64,000 nt of DNA from Streptomyces sp. Ag109_O5-1. Lineage in GTDB: Bacteria > Actinomycetota > Actinomycetes > Streptomycetales > Streptomycetaceae. Of the stretch, positions 16,575 to 24,573 are shown piece by piece (within the stretch, counting starts at the first letter, position 1; the number at the start of each line of letters is the position of its first letter). The notes beneath the pieces are model-generated. The model ran no database searches and was not told where the DNA came from. It worked only from the letters and a program-made list of their open reading frames with translations. The position numbers and the translations under genes were made by a program. Where the stretch lies: positions 4,712,001 through 4,776,000 of the forward strand of contig NZ_RKQF01000001.1 in assembly GCF_003814875.1 (NCBI RefSeq), written 5' to 3'.

Positions 16575-17489
16575 TCACAGGACGTTCGGCAGCAGCCGGG
16601 TGAGGGCCGAGGAGACGGCGAGCCCGAGGGAGAGCAGGACCGGCACCGCGCAGATCCAGGTCTGCCAGTGGCCCCAGGCCCGGTACGTCCACACGGTCAG
16701 CAGCGCGGCGGCCAGCAGCGCCTGGGACCAGAGGAAGACCGCGAGCCAGGCATCGCCGTCGGTGCCGAGGGCCTCCTCGGCCGGGGTGATCCAGCCGGTC
16801 TGCAGCAGCCGGGGCGGGTTGGGCTGGACGGCGGTGACCAGGCGGGCGTCGACGCGCAGCACGCCGTTCGGGGTGTACGGGCCGCCGGTGGCCGTGATGA
16901 GGGTCAGCCTGCCCTGTCCCGAGGTGAGGGGGGCGGGCAGTTCGTCGCCGGCCCGGCGGATGCCGGTGACCTCGTAGACGGACCTGCCCTGGCCGGTGGT
17001 GAACTCGATCCGGCTGCCGACGGGCAGGTCGCCGATCTTGAGGAAGGGGCTGCCGTAGGCCCACTGCCGGCCCATGATCACGACGGTGCCGGCCTGGCCG
17101 GGCAGCGGGGTGTCGCGGCGGTGCCCCGGCCCCTTCATGAGGATGCCGGAGGTGGTGCCCTCGCCGACGACCTCCTTCGTGCCGAGCGCGGGGATGCGCA
17201 GCAGGGCGACCGGGGCGCCGGGGGCGAGGGGCTTGCCGTCGTAGGTCCGCTGGCCCACGGGGGCAGTGCCCTCGGCGAGTTCCTTGCGCAGTTCGGCGTA
17301 CTGGGTGCGCTGGTCCCGGGCGTGCTGGAGGTGGCCGACGAGGGTGAGGTTCGCGGCGAAGCCGAGCAGCACGGCGGCGAGCACGCACAACGCGGCCCCG
17401 GCCAGGGCGAGCCCGGGGCGCGCAGGCGGCCGTTCCCCGGCCTGCCGGATGAGGGGAGGCGCCGGGGGCGGCGGGGCGAGCACGGTCAC
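16575..17489 (-). CDS. Sortase-fold membrane protein lacking the catalytic His and Cys
   Basis: A 304-residue protein with a Pro-rich N terminus, one transmembrane helix near residues 27-50, an extracellular sortase-like domain (about 70-215) and two C-terminal helices (about 237-258 and 265-290). The fold is recognisable from IPALGTKEVVGEGTT, PLPGQAGTVVIMGRQWAYGSPFLKIGDLP and GRLTLITATGG. In active sortases the first of these last two sites is G-H and the second T-C. Here they read G-R and T-A, so catalysis is not expected. It is coded between the Ig-like MASTG protein and pstB, with GAGGAG before GTG 17489. A scaffold or regulatory role is inference. Confidence 0.75.
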   Translation of the reverse strand: MTVLAPPPPAPPLIRQAGERPPARPGLALAGAALCVLAAVLLGFAANLTLVGHLQHARDQRTQYAELRKELAEGTAPVGQRTYDGKPLAPGAPVALLRIPALGTKEVVGEGTTSGILMKGPGHRRDTPLPGQAGTVVIMGRQWAYGSPFLKIGDLPVGSRIEFTTGQGRSVYEVTGIRRAGDELPAPLTSGQGRLTLITATGGPYTPNGVLRVDARLVTAVQPNPPRLLQTGWITPAEEALGTDGDAWLAVFLWSQALLAAALLTVWTYRAWGHWQTWICAVPVLLSLGLAVSSALTRLLPNVL

Positions 17490-17514
17490 GGTGGTGCGCT
17501 CCTCAGGCGGATGC

Positions 17515-17546
17515 GGCCCGGGACGGGTTCGGTTCCGTCCCGGGCC
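17515..17546 (-). terminator. Hairpin between the Ig-like protein gene and the sortase-fold gene
   Basis: Perfect 12-bp arms GGCCCGGGACGG and CCGTCCCGGGCC surround an 8-base loop. It lies in the 75-bp gap behind the Ig-like gene. It could end or attenuate transcription into the sortase-fold and pstB genes. Confidence 0.65.
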
Positions 17547-17564
17547 GGTCGGGTGTACGTGGGC

Positions 17565-19049
17565 TCACAGGTGCTTCGGGGTGTCGCTGTTGCCGCCGCC
17601 GAACACGTCGGCGAAGGTCAGCAGGCCCTTGCGGCGGACGTGCACGACCAGCGCGGCACCCGCGCACAGCAGGGCGACCGCGCCGGCGCCGTACGCGCCG
17701 ATCTGGGCGCCGGTCGAGGCCATCGCACCGCTTCCCGAACCGCCGGACGAGCCCGCGGAGGAGCCGCTGCCGGAGGTGCCGGAGCCGGAGGTGTCACCGG
17801 CGGACGGGCTCGGGCTGCCGCTCGACGCGCCCGTGGTGAACGGGAAGTCGACGCTGTTGCCGCCGGCCTGGGCGAGGGTCAGGACGTGGTCGCCGTCGGC
17901 GATGTCCTTCGGCACGGTGAAGGAGTAGTCGGTGACGGTGCCGTCGGTGTCGGCGGTGGCGTCGTCGAACTTGGCGTCGCTGTCGGCGAGGGTGACGCCG
18001 ACCGTGGCACCGGCGTCGTAGCCGCGGGCCGTGATCTTCACCTTCTCGCCGGCCGTCAGGTTCGGGTCGGCCCCGAGGGTGTTGCCGTCCTCGTCGGTGA
18101 CGGTGAGGTCGGGGTTCGTGGACTCGGACGCGGACGCGGAGGGCGAGTCGCTGGGCGAGGACGAGCCGCTGGGGGACGCGGAGCCGCTGGGGCTCGGGCT
18201 GGTGCTGGTGCTGGCGGAGGGCGACGGGGAGGGGCTCGGCGCAGTGATCACCACGCGCTGCGAGGCCTCGCTGGGGCTGTAGGCGTCGGTGCTGGTGGGT
18301 GTGAACGTGGCGTAGTACAGGTAACTGCCCGCGGTCGCCGGGGCCGTGGTGGTCAGCACCGCCTTGCCGTCGGTGACGGTCGCCGTGCCCAGTGAGGTGC
18401 GCGTGGCGTCGGCGCTCGTGGCGTACGAGAAGGCGACGGTTCCGGCGGCGCCGCTCGGGGTCAGCGCGGCGGTGAGGGTGAGGGCGGCGCCGGTCGTGCC
18501 GCCGTCCGCGGTCAGGGCGGTGCTGGTGGGCTGGGCCTGGACGAGGCTCCAGGTGGTCCCGCTGACCTGGACGGTGGCCATGAACGCGGCGGCCGAGGTA
18601 CCCGCGCCGCAGGCCAGGGCGAGCGTGTACCGGCCGTCCAGGGAGGAGCCGTCCGTGATGTAGCCGCGCAGCCGGGTCTCCAGGGACGGGTTGCCGGTGC
18701 TGCCGGTCATCGGGACGGTGAACGGCGCGGTCGTGGAGATGGTGTCCCCGGCCGAGCTCTTGGCGAGCTGCAGGCCGGCGGTGGTACTGCCCGGCTTGAG
18801 CAGCCACATGTACATGATCGTGGCGGCGCTCGGGCAGGGCGAGTCGGTGGTGGCGGACGTGATCGCCATCGGCGCGTCGGTGATGCTGCCGGAGGCGGGC
18901 GACAGCGTGAACTTGCCCGCCGAGGTGAAGGCGCTCGCCCGGCCGGCGAACGCCAGCACGCTCGCGAGCGCGCCCAGCAGCAGCGCGCAGCACATCAGCA
19001 GCGAGACGGGTGATCGCAGCGGCGATCTCGGTGTTGCCTGGCCGTTCAT
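17565..19049 (-). CDS. Ig-like surface protein with a sortase-type C-terminal tail
   Basis: A 494-residue exported protein. A signal peptide (helix at about 15-40, ending ASA) is followed by a domain of about 150 residues with few Cys. Next come an Ig-like repeat domain (AQPTSTALTADGGTTGAALT to SQRVVITA), an acidic Pro/Ser linker, and a second beta-sandwich (NPDLTVTDEDGNTLGADPN). A Gly/Ser linker follows, then MASTGAQIG, a transmembrane helix and HVRRKG. The MASTG, helix and basic residues follow the layout of LAxTG signals used by Streptomyces class E sortases, although the gene's neighbour sortase lacks its active site. The tail continues 20 residues beyond the basic stretch, longer than usual. 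Confidence 0.75.
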   Translation of the reverse strand: MNGQATPRSPLRSPVSLLMCCALLLGALASVLAFAGRASAFTSAGKFTLSPASGSITDAPMAITSATTDSPCPSAATIMYMWLLKPGSTTAGLQLAKSSAGDTISTTAPFTVPMTGSTGNPSLETRLRGYITDGSSLDGRYTLALACGAGTSAAAFMATVQVSGTTWSLVQAQPTSTALTADGGTTGAALTLTAALTPSGAAGTVAFSYATSADATRTSLGTATVTDGKAVLTTTAPATAGSYLYYATFTPTSTDAYSPSEASQRVVITAPSPSPSPSASTSTSPSPSGSASPSGSSSPSDSPSASASESTNPDLTVTDEDGNTLGADPNLTAGEKVKITARGYDAGATVGVTLADSDAKFDDATADTDGTVTDYSFTVPKDIADGDHVLTLAQAGGNSVDFPFTTGASSGSPSPSAGDTSGSGTSGSGSSAGSSGGSGSGAMASTGAQIGAYGAGAVALLCAGAALVVHVRRKGLLTFADVFGGGNSDTPKHL

Positions 19050-19108
19050 GAGGTGGTCCCCCCAGAGGTGGTTGCGGTCGGGAACGGGGCGTGGGAAGCG
19101 CCGCTGGG

Positions 19109-19133
19109 CCGGGCACCCGCGAGGGGTGCCCGG
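19109..19133 (-). terminator. Hairpin behind the secreted binding-protein-like gene
   Basis: CCGGGCACCC (19109-19118) and GGGTGCCCGG (19124-19133) are fully complementary with a 5-base loop, 30 bp beyond the stop codon at 19163 on the minus strand. It separates that gene from the Ig-like gene. Confidence 0.65.
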
Positions 19134-19162
19134 CCGTGGTGCGGTTCAGGGAGAGGTGCTGG

Positions 19163-20128
19163 TCAGCGCTCGCCCTTGAGGGTGGTGGTGCCGCAGTTGC
19201 TGATCGCGCCGAAGCCGTAGAGCTCGATCGTGGCGGTCTCGGCGCAGACGCTGGAGTTCGCGCCGACGAAGGTCGGGTTGATGACCGAGTCGCTCAGCTT
19301 CGAGGTCGGGACGACGTCGTAGACGTCGCGGGAGTAGGGGAAGCTGACGTTCAGGGTGCCGTCGGCCTTGGTCGGGGAGACGCCGTTGACCTTGCCGAGG
19401 ACGGTGGCGCCGTGGATGTCGTCGACCACACCGCTGGTCTGCGCGATGTACTTGGCGATGGAGTACGGCGCGATGTTGCCGGCCGCCGTCAGGTACCGGC
19501 CGTCGTGCTCCTCCATGGTGCCGACGCAGGAGCCGACCTGGGCCTCGGTCACACCGATCTGGCCGAGGAAGAAGGAGCGGGTGCCGGAGTTGGCCTGCGG
19601 CAGCAGCGGGGCCAGGGTCACGCCGTTGAGGGTCGTGGTCTGGCAGGTGTAGATGGCGGCCAGCTGAGCCGTGGTCAGGTTCAGGTTGTTGTTCAGCGCG
19701 CTGTCCGAGCGGACCGCGACGGTCACGGCGTCCCGGGCGAACGGGATCCAGGTGAGGTCGGTCGTGGAGGTGTCGGCCGGCACCCGCGAGGAGCGCGCGA
19801 AGTCCAGGCAGCCGGTGTTGTTGTCGACGGCGTTGCGCAGCGCGTCGATGCCCGCCGAGGAGCCGTTGGGTCGGTTGATGACACAGCCGGTGTCACGCGT
19901 CTGGATCGTGGCGGAGCCGGTGGCGTCGTAGGAGGCGATGGTGCCGCCGCCGTCGACCGTCTCGCTCAGGCCGTTCACGACGTCCTGAGTGGTGTCGGAG
20001 CCGACGCCGGCAAGCAGACGGTGGCTGCCGTCCGCCGGGTCCGCGACGGCCGGTGCGGCCATGGCACCGAGGGCGAGGGCGGCGACGCCGACGACAGCAC
20101 CGAGACGTGCACGGGACTTGACGTTCAC
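19163..20128 (-). CDS. Secreted PstS-like substrate-binding-domain protein
   Basis: A 321-residue protein with a Sec signal peptide (KSRARLGAVVGVAALALGAM to AVADP, cleavage after about residue 30). The mature part begins LLAGVGSDTTQDVVNGL and contains GSATIQTRDTGC, NRPNGSSAGIDALRNA and NSGTRSFFLGQIG. These are features of the PstS-like periplasmic-binding fold, including the Ser/Thr/Gly anion-binding loop. There is no lipobox and no transmembrane tail, so it should be released or held by other surface proteins. Four Cys suggest disulfides. GTG 20128 is preferred because GGAGGAG lies six bases upstream. It has its own upstream and downstream hairpins, so it is probably a separate transcript. 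Confidence 0.72.
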   Translation of the reverse strand: MNVKSRARLGAVVGVAALALGAMAAPAVADPADGSHRLLAGVGSDTTQDVVNGLSETVDGGGTIASYDATGSATIQTRDTGCVINRPNGSSAGIDALRNAVDNNTGCLDFARSSRVPADTSTTDLTWIPFARDAVTVAVRSDSALNNNLNLTTAQLAAIYTCQTTTLNGVTLAPLLPQANSGTRSFFLGQIGVTEAQVGSCVGTMEEHDGRYLTAAGNIAPYSIAKYIAQTSGVVDDIHGATVLGKVNGVSPTKADGTLNVSFPYSRDVYDVVPTSKLSDSVINPTFVGANSSVCAETATIELYGFGAISNCGTTTLKGER

Positions 20129-20152
20129 TGTTTCTCCTCCGTGAATACGAAT

Positions 20153-20188
20153 TCCGGGGAATGCACGGTTTCCGGGGAATGCACGGCC
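20153..20188. repeat. Two tandem 18-bp repeats in the promoter region of the secreted binding protein
   Basis: The unit TCCGGGGAATGCACGG plus two bases occurs twice in direct succession, 25 bp upstream of the GTG at 20128 on the minus-strand gene. Tandem sites of this type can be activator boxes, but no family is recognised. The larger gap (20129-20369) holds nothing else except the hairpin at 20325-20353. Confidence 0.55.
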
Positions 20189-20324
20189 GGAACCGGTTTC
20201 CCGAGGCCGACCGCCGTAAACAATTCCGCACGGCAGATCGCGGCGGCCACCAAATCCAGCCGCCCATTGAGTTAAGAGAACATTTCCAAGGTCACACATA
20301 GAGAATTCATTGATCGGTACGCGT

Positions 20325-20353
20325 TTTCCCCGGCGGAGCGTCCGCCGGGGAAA
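20325..20353 (-). terminator. Hairpin behind the 820-residue surface protein gene
   Basis: Perfect 13-bp arms TTTCCCCGGCGGA and TCCGCCGGGGAAA with a GCG loop, 17 bp beyond the stop codon at 20370. It probably ends the pstC-pstA-pstS transcript. Confidence 0.75.
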
Positions 20354-20369
20354 TGCCGGCGGTATCAGC

Positions 20370-22832
20370 TCATCGGGCCTCCCCCGCCGTGGTGGCGCCG
20401 CGCCGTGCGGACAGCCGCCACAGCACCGGTCCGCTCAGCGCGGCGGCGCCGCCGACGATCAGCACGGCGAGCAGCACCCAGCGGATGATGCCGAGCGCCT
20501 CGGCGGGGGTGAGCCCGCCGGAGGAGGCGACGTTCTGCTTGGCCGGATCGCCGGGCGCGGCGGACGGGCCGGCGGAGCCGCCCGATGCCGAGCCGGGCGC
20601 GGTGGCGGAGGCGTGCGTTCCGGCGCCCCCGCCGGCCGTTCCGGTTCCGCCGGCCGCGCCGCCCGCGCTTCCGGCGCCGCCGGAACCGCCGCCCGACGAG
20701 CCGCCGCTGCCGGAATTGGCGACACCACCGCCGTCATCGGAACCGGTGACGCCCTTTTCCAGGACGGCGGCGGCCTGTTCGGCCTGGGTGCGCCAGGCGA
20801 TGGGCAGCGGTGCGTACCCCAGGGGCAGTTCACCGCGGGCGGTGCCCTGGGTCTGGCCGGCGCCGGCCGCGTAGCGGATGAGACGCGCGTAGTCCTGACG
20901 GACGTCCTTGGCCTGGTCGACCGAGGCGGCGGCGTAGACCGGGATGGCCAGCGGATAGGCGCCGTTCCTGGCCTTGCCCGGGGCGGGCGCCTTCACGCCC
21001 TTGACCGAGGAGTCGGGCATCTCGGCCGCGGCCTTCAGCAGCGAGGTGCCGGTCGGCTTGACGTAGTCGCCGTCGGCGTTCTTCAGTGCGGCGATGTCGA
21101 GCTGGTAGCGGCTGGCCGAGGCGGCGTCCGTGATGGCGTAGGCGCGCCGCTGCCCCGCGATGGGTGTGTCGCCGACCAGCTTCGGGGGGATGTTCTCGCC
21201 GACCCGGTAGGCGCTGCCCTCGTTGCCCCGGCGGGTTTTCAGTGCGGCGTCGTGCATGTCCGCCGCGTACGGACCCAGGTCCAGGACGCCGTAGTCGAGG
21301 GACGCCGTGCCCGCGGTCACCGTGGTGGTGGTGGGGTCGGCCTTGGGGAAGTCACTGACGGTGGTGTCCGTGGCCAGGTTCAGTTCCTTGTAGTAGGGGT
21401 TTATTTTCATCCCCCACGGATCGGCCTTTCCGATCAGGAAGTTCCGTGCGTCGGTATCGGACCGCAGGTAGTTCCAGACCACCTTGTTCACATCGGAGTT
21501 GTCGGTGGTCACCATGACGGGAAACGGCGCGTCGGCATCGATGGCACCCTTGAACTCCGGATTCAGTTCCAGGAACTCGGGGTCCGAGACGATGGATATC
21601 GGATTTCCCTTGAGATGATCGGGGACCGTCTGCCCCGACGTGAGCAGCCGCACATCCCTCGAATAGGACTCGGTCAGCATCTTCGCGAGCAGCCGGGCGT
21701 TCAGTCTCATGTCCTTCATGTGGCCGCCGAGCTTCGGGTCCTCCCACAGGAAGCCGACGGCCAGACCGCTCAGCGCGACGGGCGCCTGGACCACGGGCGC
21801 CGCCCCCTCGGGGGCCACGACGGGATCGACCGTGAAGGCCAGGCCGGGGGACGAGGTGCCGGGGTCGGTGATCTGCGACCTGGCGTAGTCCTCGCCGCTC
21901 TGCGTGAACGTGAACCGGTTGCCGCCTCTCTCGCACAGCTTGGCCTGCCACGAGGTGATCGCATCGGTGACCAGTTCGGAACCGATCACCCGGCGCTCCG
22001 CCTTGTCGGCGGCGCAGTTGTCGCCGACGGGCAGGAAGTCGAGGCGGAAGACGATCCGCTGGTTCCAGTTGGACTGGCTGAGCGCGGAGGTGCGCAGCTG
22101 GTTGTCGCTGGGCGAGCTGCCGTCCGGGTCGTGCGTACCACGCGGGACCACCACCAGCCAGCAGGGCTCGATCGCGCCCGAGGAGGTGGTGCGGGCCCCG
22201 CAGCCCAGGTGCGGGGACTCGCGCGAGGACTTCATCTCGAAGACCGTCTCGCCGCTGCCGTCGGCCTGGTCCGGCAGGAACGACTGGGAGTTGGTGTCCT
22301 CGGGGCCGAAGTAGGTGTGGTCGGTGGACGAGGTCGTCGCGGCTCCCGACACGGGCTTGAAGGGCACCCAGGCGTTGGTGAACTGGTCCGGGTCCTTCAG
22401 CGTCTCCGCCGGGTCGCCGAGGATCTGCGGAACCTGCCGCAGGGCCTCGTAGTAGGTCGAGGCGCCCGCCTCGGTGCCGAACTCGCACTGCGTGCGGTCC
22501 GGTCCGTTCGCCGCGTCGTCGCCCCAGCACTGCATGACCTGGAGGAAGTTCACGTGCTTGCCCTCGGCGTTGCCCGGCCCGCCCCCGGTCCAGGTCACCT
22601 TCACCCCCTGCCCCCGCAGATCCTTCGTCTGGTGCACGGTGACCTTGAGCCGGGAGAAGTCGTCGTACGGCCCCTTCGCCCCGGACTCGGTCACCGCCGA
22701 GTCCTCGGTGCCGGCCGCCGTGGCGGGCTGCGCGGGCAACGGCGCCAGCCCCACCAGCACCGCCGCGACCAGCGCGCCGACCCCGGCCGCCACCCGGGCA
22801 CGTCCGGCGGACCGGAACGCCACGAACCTCAT
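20370..22832 (-). CDS. Large membrane-tethered surface protein with a binding-protein-like region
   Basis: An 820-residue exported protein. The signal peptide spans about residues 1-40 (VAAGVGALVAAVLVGLAPLP). The large extracellular part contains paired Cys and a PstS-like stretch around DDFSRLKVTVHQT, PAETLKDPDQFTNAW, QSFLPDQADGSGETVFE and YPLAIPVYAAASVDQ. About 100 residues of Gly/Ser/Ala linker follow, then a transmembrane helix (ALGIIRWVLLAVLIVGGAAAL) and a short basic cytoplasmic tail. Its ATG overlaps the pstS stop (ATGA), so both are made together. I know of no experimental function. Its placement suggests that it works with the tethered PstS. Confidence 0.68.
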   Translation of the reverse strand: MRFVAFRSAGRARVAAGVGALVAAVLVGLAPLPAQPATAAGTEDSAVTESGAKGPYDDFSRLKVTVHQTKDLRGQGVKVTWTGGGPGNAEGKHVNFLQVMQCWGDDAANGPDRTQCEFGTEAGASTYYEALRQVPQILGDPAETLKDPDQFTNAWVPFKPVSGAATTSSTDHTYFGPEDTNSQSFLPDQADGSGETVFEMKSSRESPHLGCGARTTSSGAIEPCWLVVVPRGTHDPDGSSPSDNQLRTSALSQSNWNQRIVFRLDFLPVGDNCAADKAERRVIGSELVTDAITSWQAKLCERGGNRFTFTQSGEDYARSQITDPGTSSPGLAFTVDPVVAPEGAAPVVQAPVALSGLAVGFLWEDPKLGGHMKDMRLNARLLAKMLTESYSRDVRLLTSGQTVPDHLKGNPISIVSDPEFLELNPEFKGAIDADAPFPVMVTTDNSDVNKVVWNYLRSDTDARNFLIGKADPWGMKINPYYKELNLATDTTVSDFPKADPTTTTVTAGTASLDYGVLDLGPYAADMHDAALKTRRGNEGSAYRVGENIPPKLVGDTPIAGQRRAYAITDAASASRYQLDIAALKNADGDYVKPTGTSLLKAAAEMPDSSVKGVKAPAPGKARNGAYPLAIPVYAAASVDQAKDVRQDYARLIRYAAGAGQTQGTARGELPLGYAPLPIAWRTQAEQAAAVLEKGVTGSDDGGGVANSGSGGSSGGGSGGAGSAGGAAGGTGTAGGGAGTHASATAPGSASGGSAGPSAAPGDPAKQNVASSGGLTPAEALGIIRWVLLAVLIVGGAAALSGPVLWRLSARRGATTAGEAR

Positions 22833-24532
22833 GCCGCACCGCCTCTGCGCCGGGCTCGCGCCGCCATCGTGCGGGCGACGAGCGGCGGTCCCACCACGAC
22901 CCCGAGCAGCAGCACCGCGGACAGCGCCATCAGCGCGCCGCGCATGCCGAGTTGGGAGCCGTAGCCGACGTTCATGGGATTCGCGGCGACGTTGGTGGTG
23001 CCGCTGCTCGCCCCGTCGCCGAGGACCTGGCCGGTGTCGGGGTCGACGGAGGCGCCGCCCGTGCCGCCGGCCGAGGTCCCCGTGCCGGGCTTGCCGTCAC
23101 CGTTGGCGTCGGTGCCGCCCGCGGAGCCGGAACCCCCCGTCGTACCGGACGAACCGCCGCTGCCCGAGCCGCCGCCGCTGCCCGACCCGCCGGATGTGGA
23201 CCCGCCGTTGGCCGACTGGTTCACCTGGGTCGGGGTCTTGGCGCCCGCCGTGCCGTCGGAGCACTGCGTGGTGCCCTTCTTGTCGCAGGACTTGGGGTAC
23301 GGAGCGTTCTTGATCAGGGTGTTGACGCCGCCGGAGAAGGTGGGGTTGCGGCAGTCGTTGATGTTGATGGACGACGTCGGTGCGCCGGGCACCTTCTCCA
23401 GCTGGTCGAACCCGGCCTGCACCAGGTTCTTCGGCAGCGGCGAGTAGCCCAGCTCCTCGGCCTGCTGCTGGCCGTCGCAGAGGAAGTAGCGGCCGAAGGT
23501 GCCCAGCGAGAGGCCCTTGGCCTCGGTCATCGGGTTCTTGTCGCCGCCGATCGACGTCGGCAGGATCATGTAGCTGTAGCTCGACATCGGGTAGGTGCGG
23601 CGGTCGCTGTTCTCGTAGACGTTGTCGAGGATCTGCGTCAGGTAGTTGGACGAGCTCTTGTCCTGGTCGATCTGCGCGCCGGTGAGGGCGACGGCCACGC
23701 TGGAGGCGGTCGGCTCGACGTAGTAGCCCGAGCTGTTGAGCATCTTGGCCACCGGGAAGCCGGTCTTGATGGCGTAGGAGTACTCGACGTAGGTGATCGA
23801 GCCCTCGGCCTGCGGCTGCCGGACGAAACCGGAGACGCCGAGCGAGCCGGACTTGGCGATCATCGAGGAGCCGGTCAGCACCGGGTAGTACGAGGTCATC
23901 CCGCAGTTGCTGCCGCGCCCGACCTGTGCGCAGTACGCGTTCCAGGTGGCCGGCTGCTCCTTGGCCATCCAGGTGGTGAACTGGGCCGTCGTACCGGAGC
24001 CGTCGGAGCGCACCACCGGGACGATCCGGCGGGCGGGGAGGGTCAGACCGGGGTTGTCGGCCTTGATCTCCGGCGCGTTCCACATGGTGATCCTGCCGGT
24101 GAACATCTTGGCGATGGAGTCCCCGGACAGCCGGAGGTTCGTCACCGCCTTGCCGCCGATCTTGAGGTTGTACATGAAGGCCGTACCACCGGCCACGATC
24201 GGCATGTACGCGTAGCCGCGGGTCGGCGGCGCGTCGGTGACCCCCTGCTCGGTGAGCCCGTACGGGATCTCCGACACGGCGAAGTCGACGACACCGTTCT
24301 TGAACTGCTCGCGGCCCTGCGAGGAGCCGTTGGCGGTGAAGTTGACGGTCATGCCGAGGTTGGCGGAGATGTTGCGCCGCCACTGGTCGAGCGCGTTGGA
24401 GCTCCAGGTCGAACCGGAGCCGGTGATCTTCGTGTACGACACGGCGTGGGCGTCCGGCGGATGGACGGCGAGCAGCGCGCACAGCAGCGCCGCGACGGTC
24501 GCCCCCAGACGGAAGGCGGTTGCGGGTCTCAC
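22829..24532 (-). CDS. pstS: Membrane-tethered phosphate-binding protein (PstS family)
   Basis: A 567-residue protein. After a signal peptide ending AHAVSY come the PstS hallmarks: TKITGSGSTWSSNALDQW (phosphate loop), TANGSSQGREQFKNGVVDFAVSEIP, and RSDGSGTTAQFTTWM (second phosphate loop). The binding domain ends near residue 410. A Gly/Ser linker of about 100 residues, a helix (LGMRGALMALSAVLLLGVVVG) and a basic tail follow, so it is anchored by its C terminus, whereas typical Streptomyces PstS is an N-terminal lipoprotein of about 370 residues. GTG 24532 has AGGAG seven bases before it. pstA lies 41 bp upstream in the same operon. Confidence 0.85.
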   Translation of the reverse strand: MRPATAFRLGATVAALLCALLAVHPPDAHAVSYTKITGSGSTWSSNALDQWRRNISANLGMTVNFTANGSSQGREQFKNGVVDFAVSEIPYGLTEQGVTDAPPTRGYAYMPIVAGGTAFMYNLKIGGKAVTNLRLSGDSIAKMFTGRITMWNAPEIKADNPGLTLPARRIVPVVRSDGSGTTAQFTTWMAKEQPATWNAYCAQVGRGSNCGMTSYYPVLTGSSMIAKSGSLGVSGFVRQPQAEGSITYVEYSYAIKTGFPVAKMLNSSGYYVEPTASSVAVALTGAQIDQDKSSSNYLTQILDNVYENSDRRTYPMSSYSYMILPTSIGGDKNPMTEAKGLSLGTFGRYFLCDGQQQAEELGYSPLPKNLVQAGFDQLEKVPGAPTSSININDCRNPTFSGGVNTLIKNAPYPKSCDKKGTTQCSDGTAGAKTPTQVNQSANGGSTSGGSGSGGGSGSGGSSGTTGGSGSAGGTDANGDGKPGTGTSAGGTGGASVDPDTGQVLGDGASSGTTNVAANPMNVGYGSQLGMRGALMALSAVLLLGVVVGPPLVARTMAARARRRGGAA

Positions 24533-24573
24533 GGGAGAACTCCTCGTATGCGTACGGGCGTTGGGGTCGGGGG

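Noticed and set aside
15594..18395. A 933-codon plus-strand frame across the pstB/sortase/Ig region
   Set aside because: It is a mirror of high-GC minus-strand genes, with low-complexity Gly/Arg/Val translation and no family similarity.
20881..20892. A further ACGCGCGTAG element similar to the nucleoside operator
   Set aside because: It lies inside the coding sequence of the 820-residue surface protein, encodes conserved-looking residues, and is not near any promoter; taken as chance.
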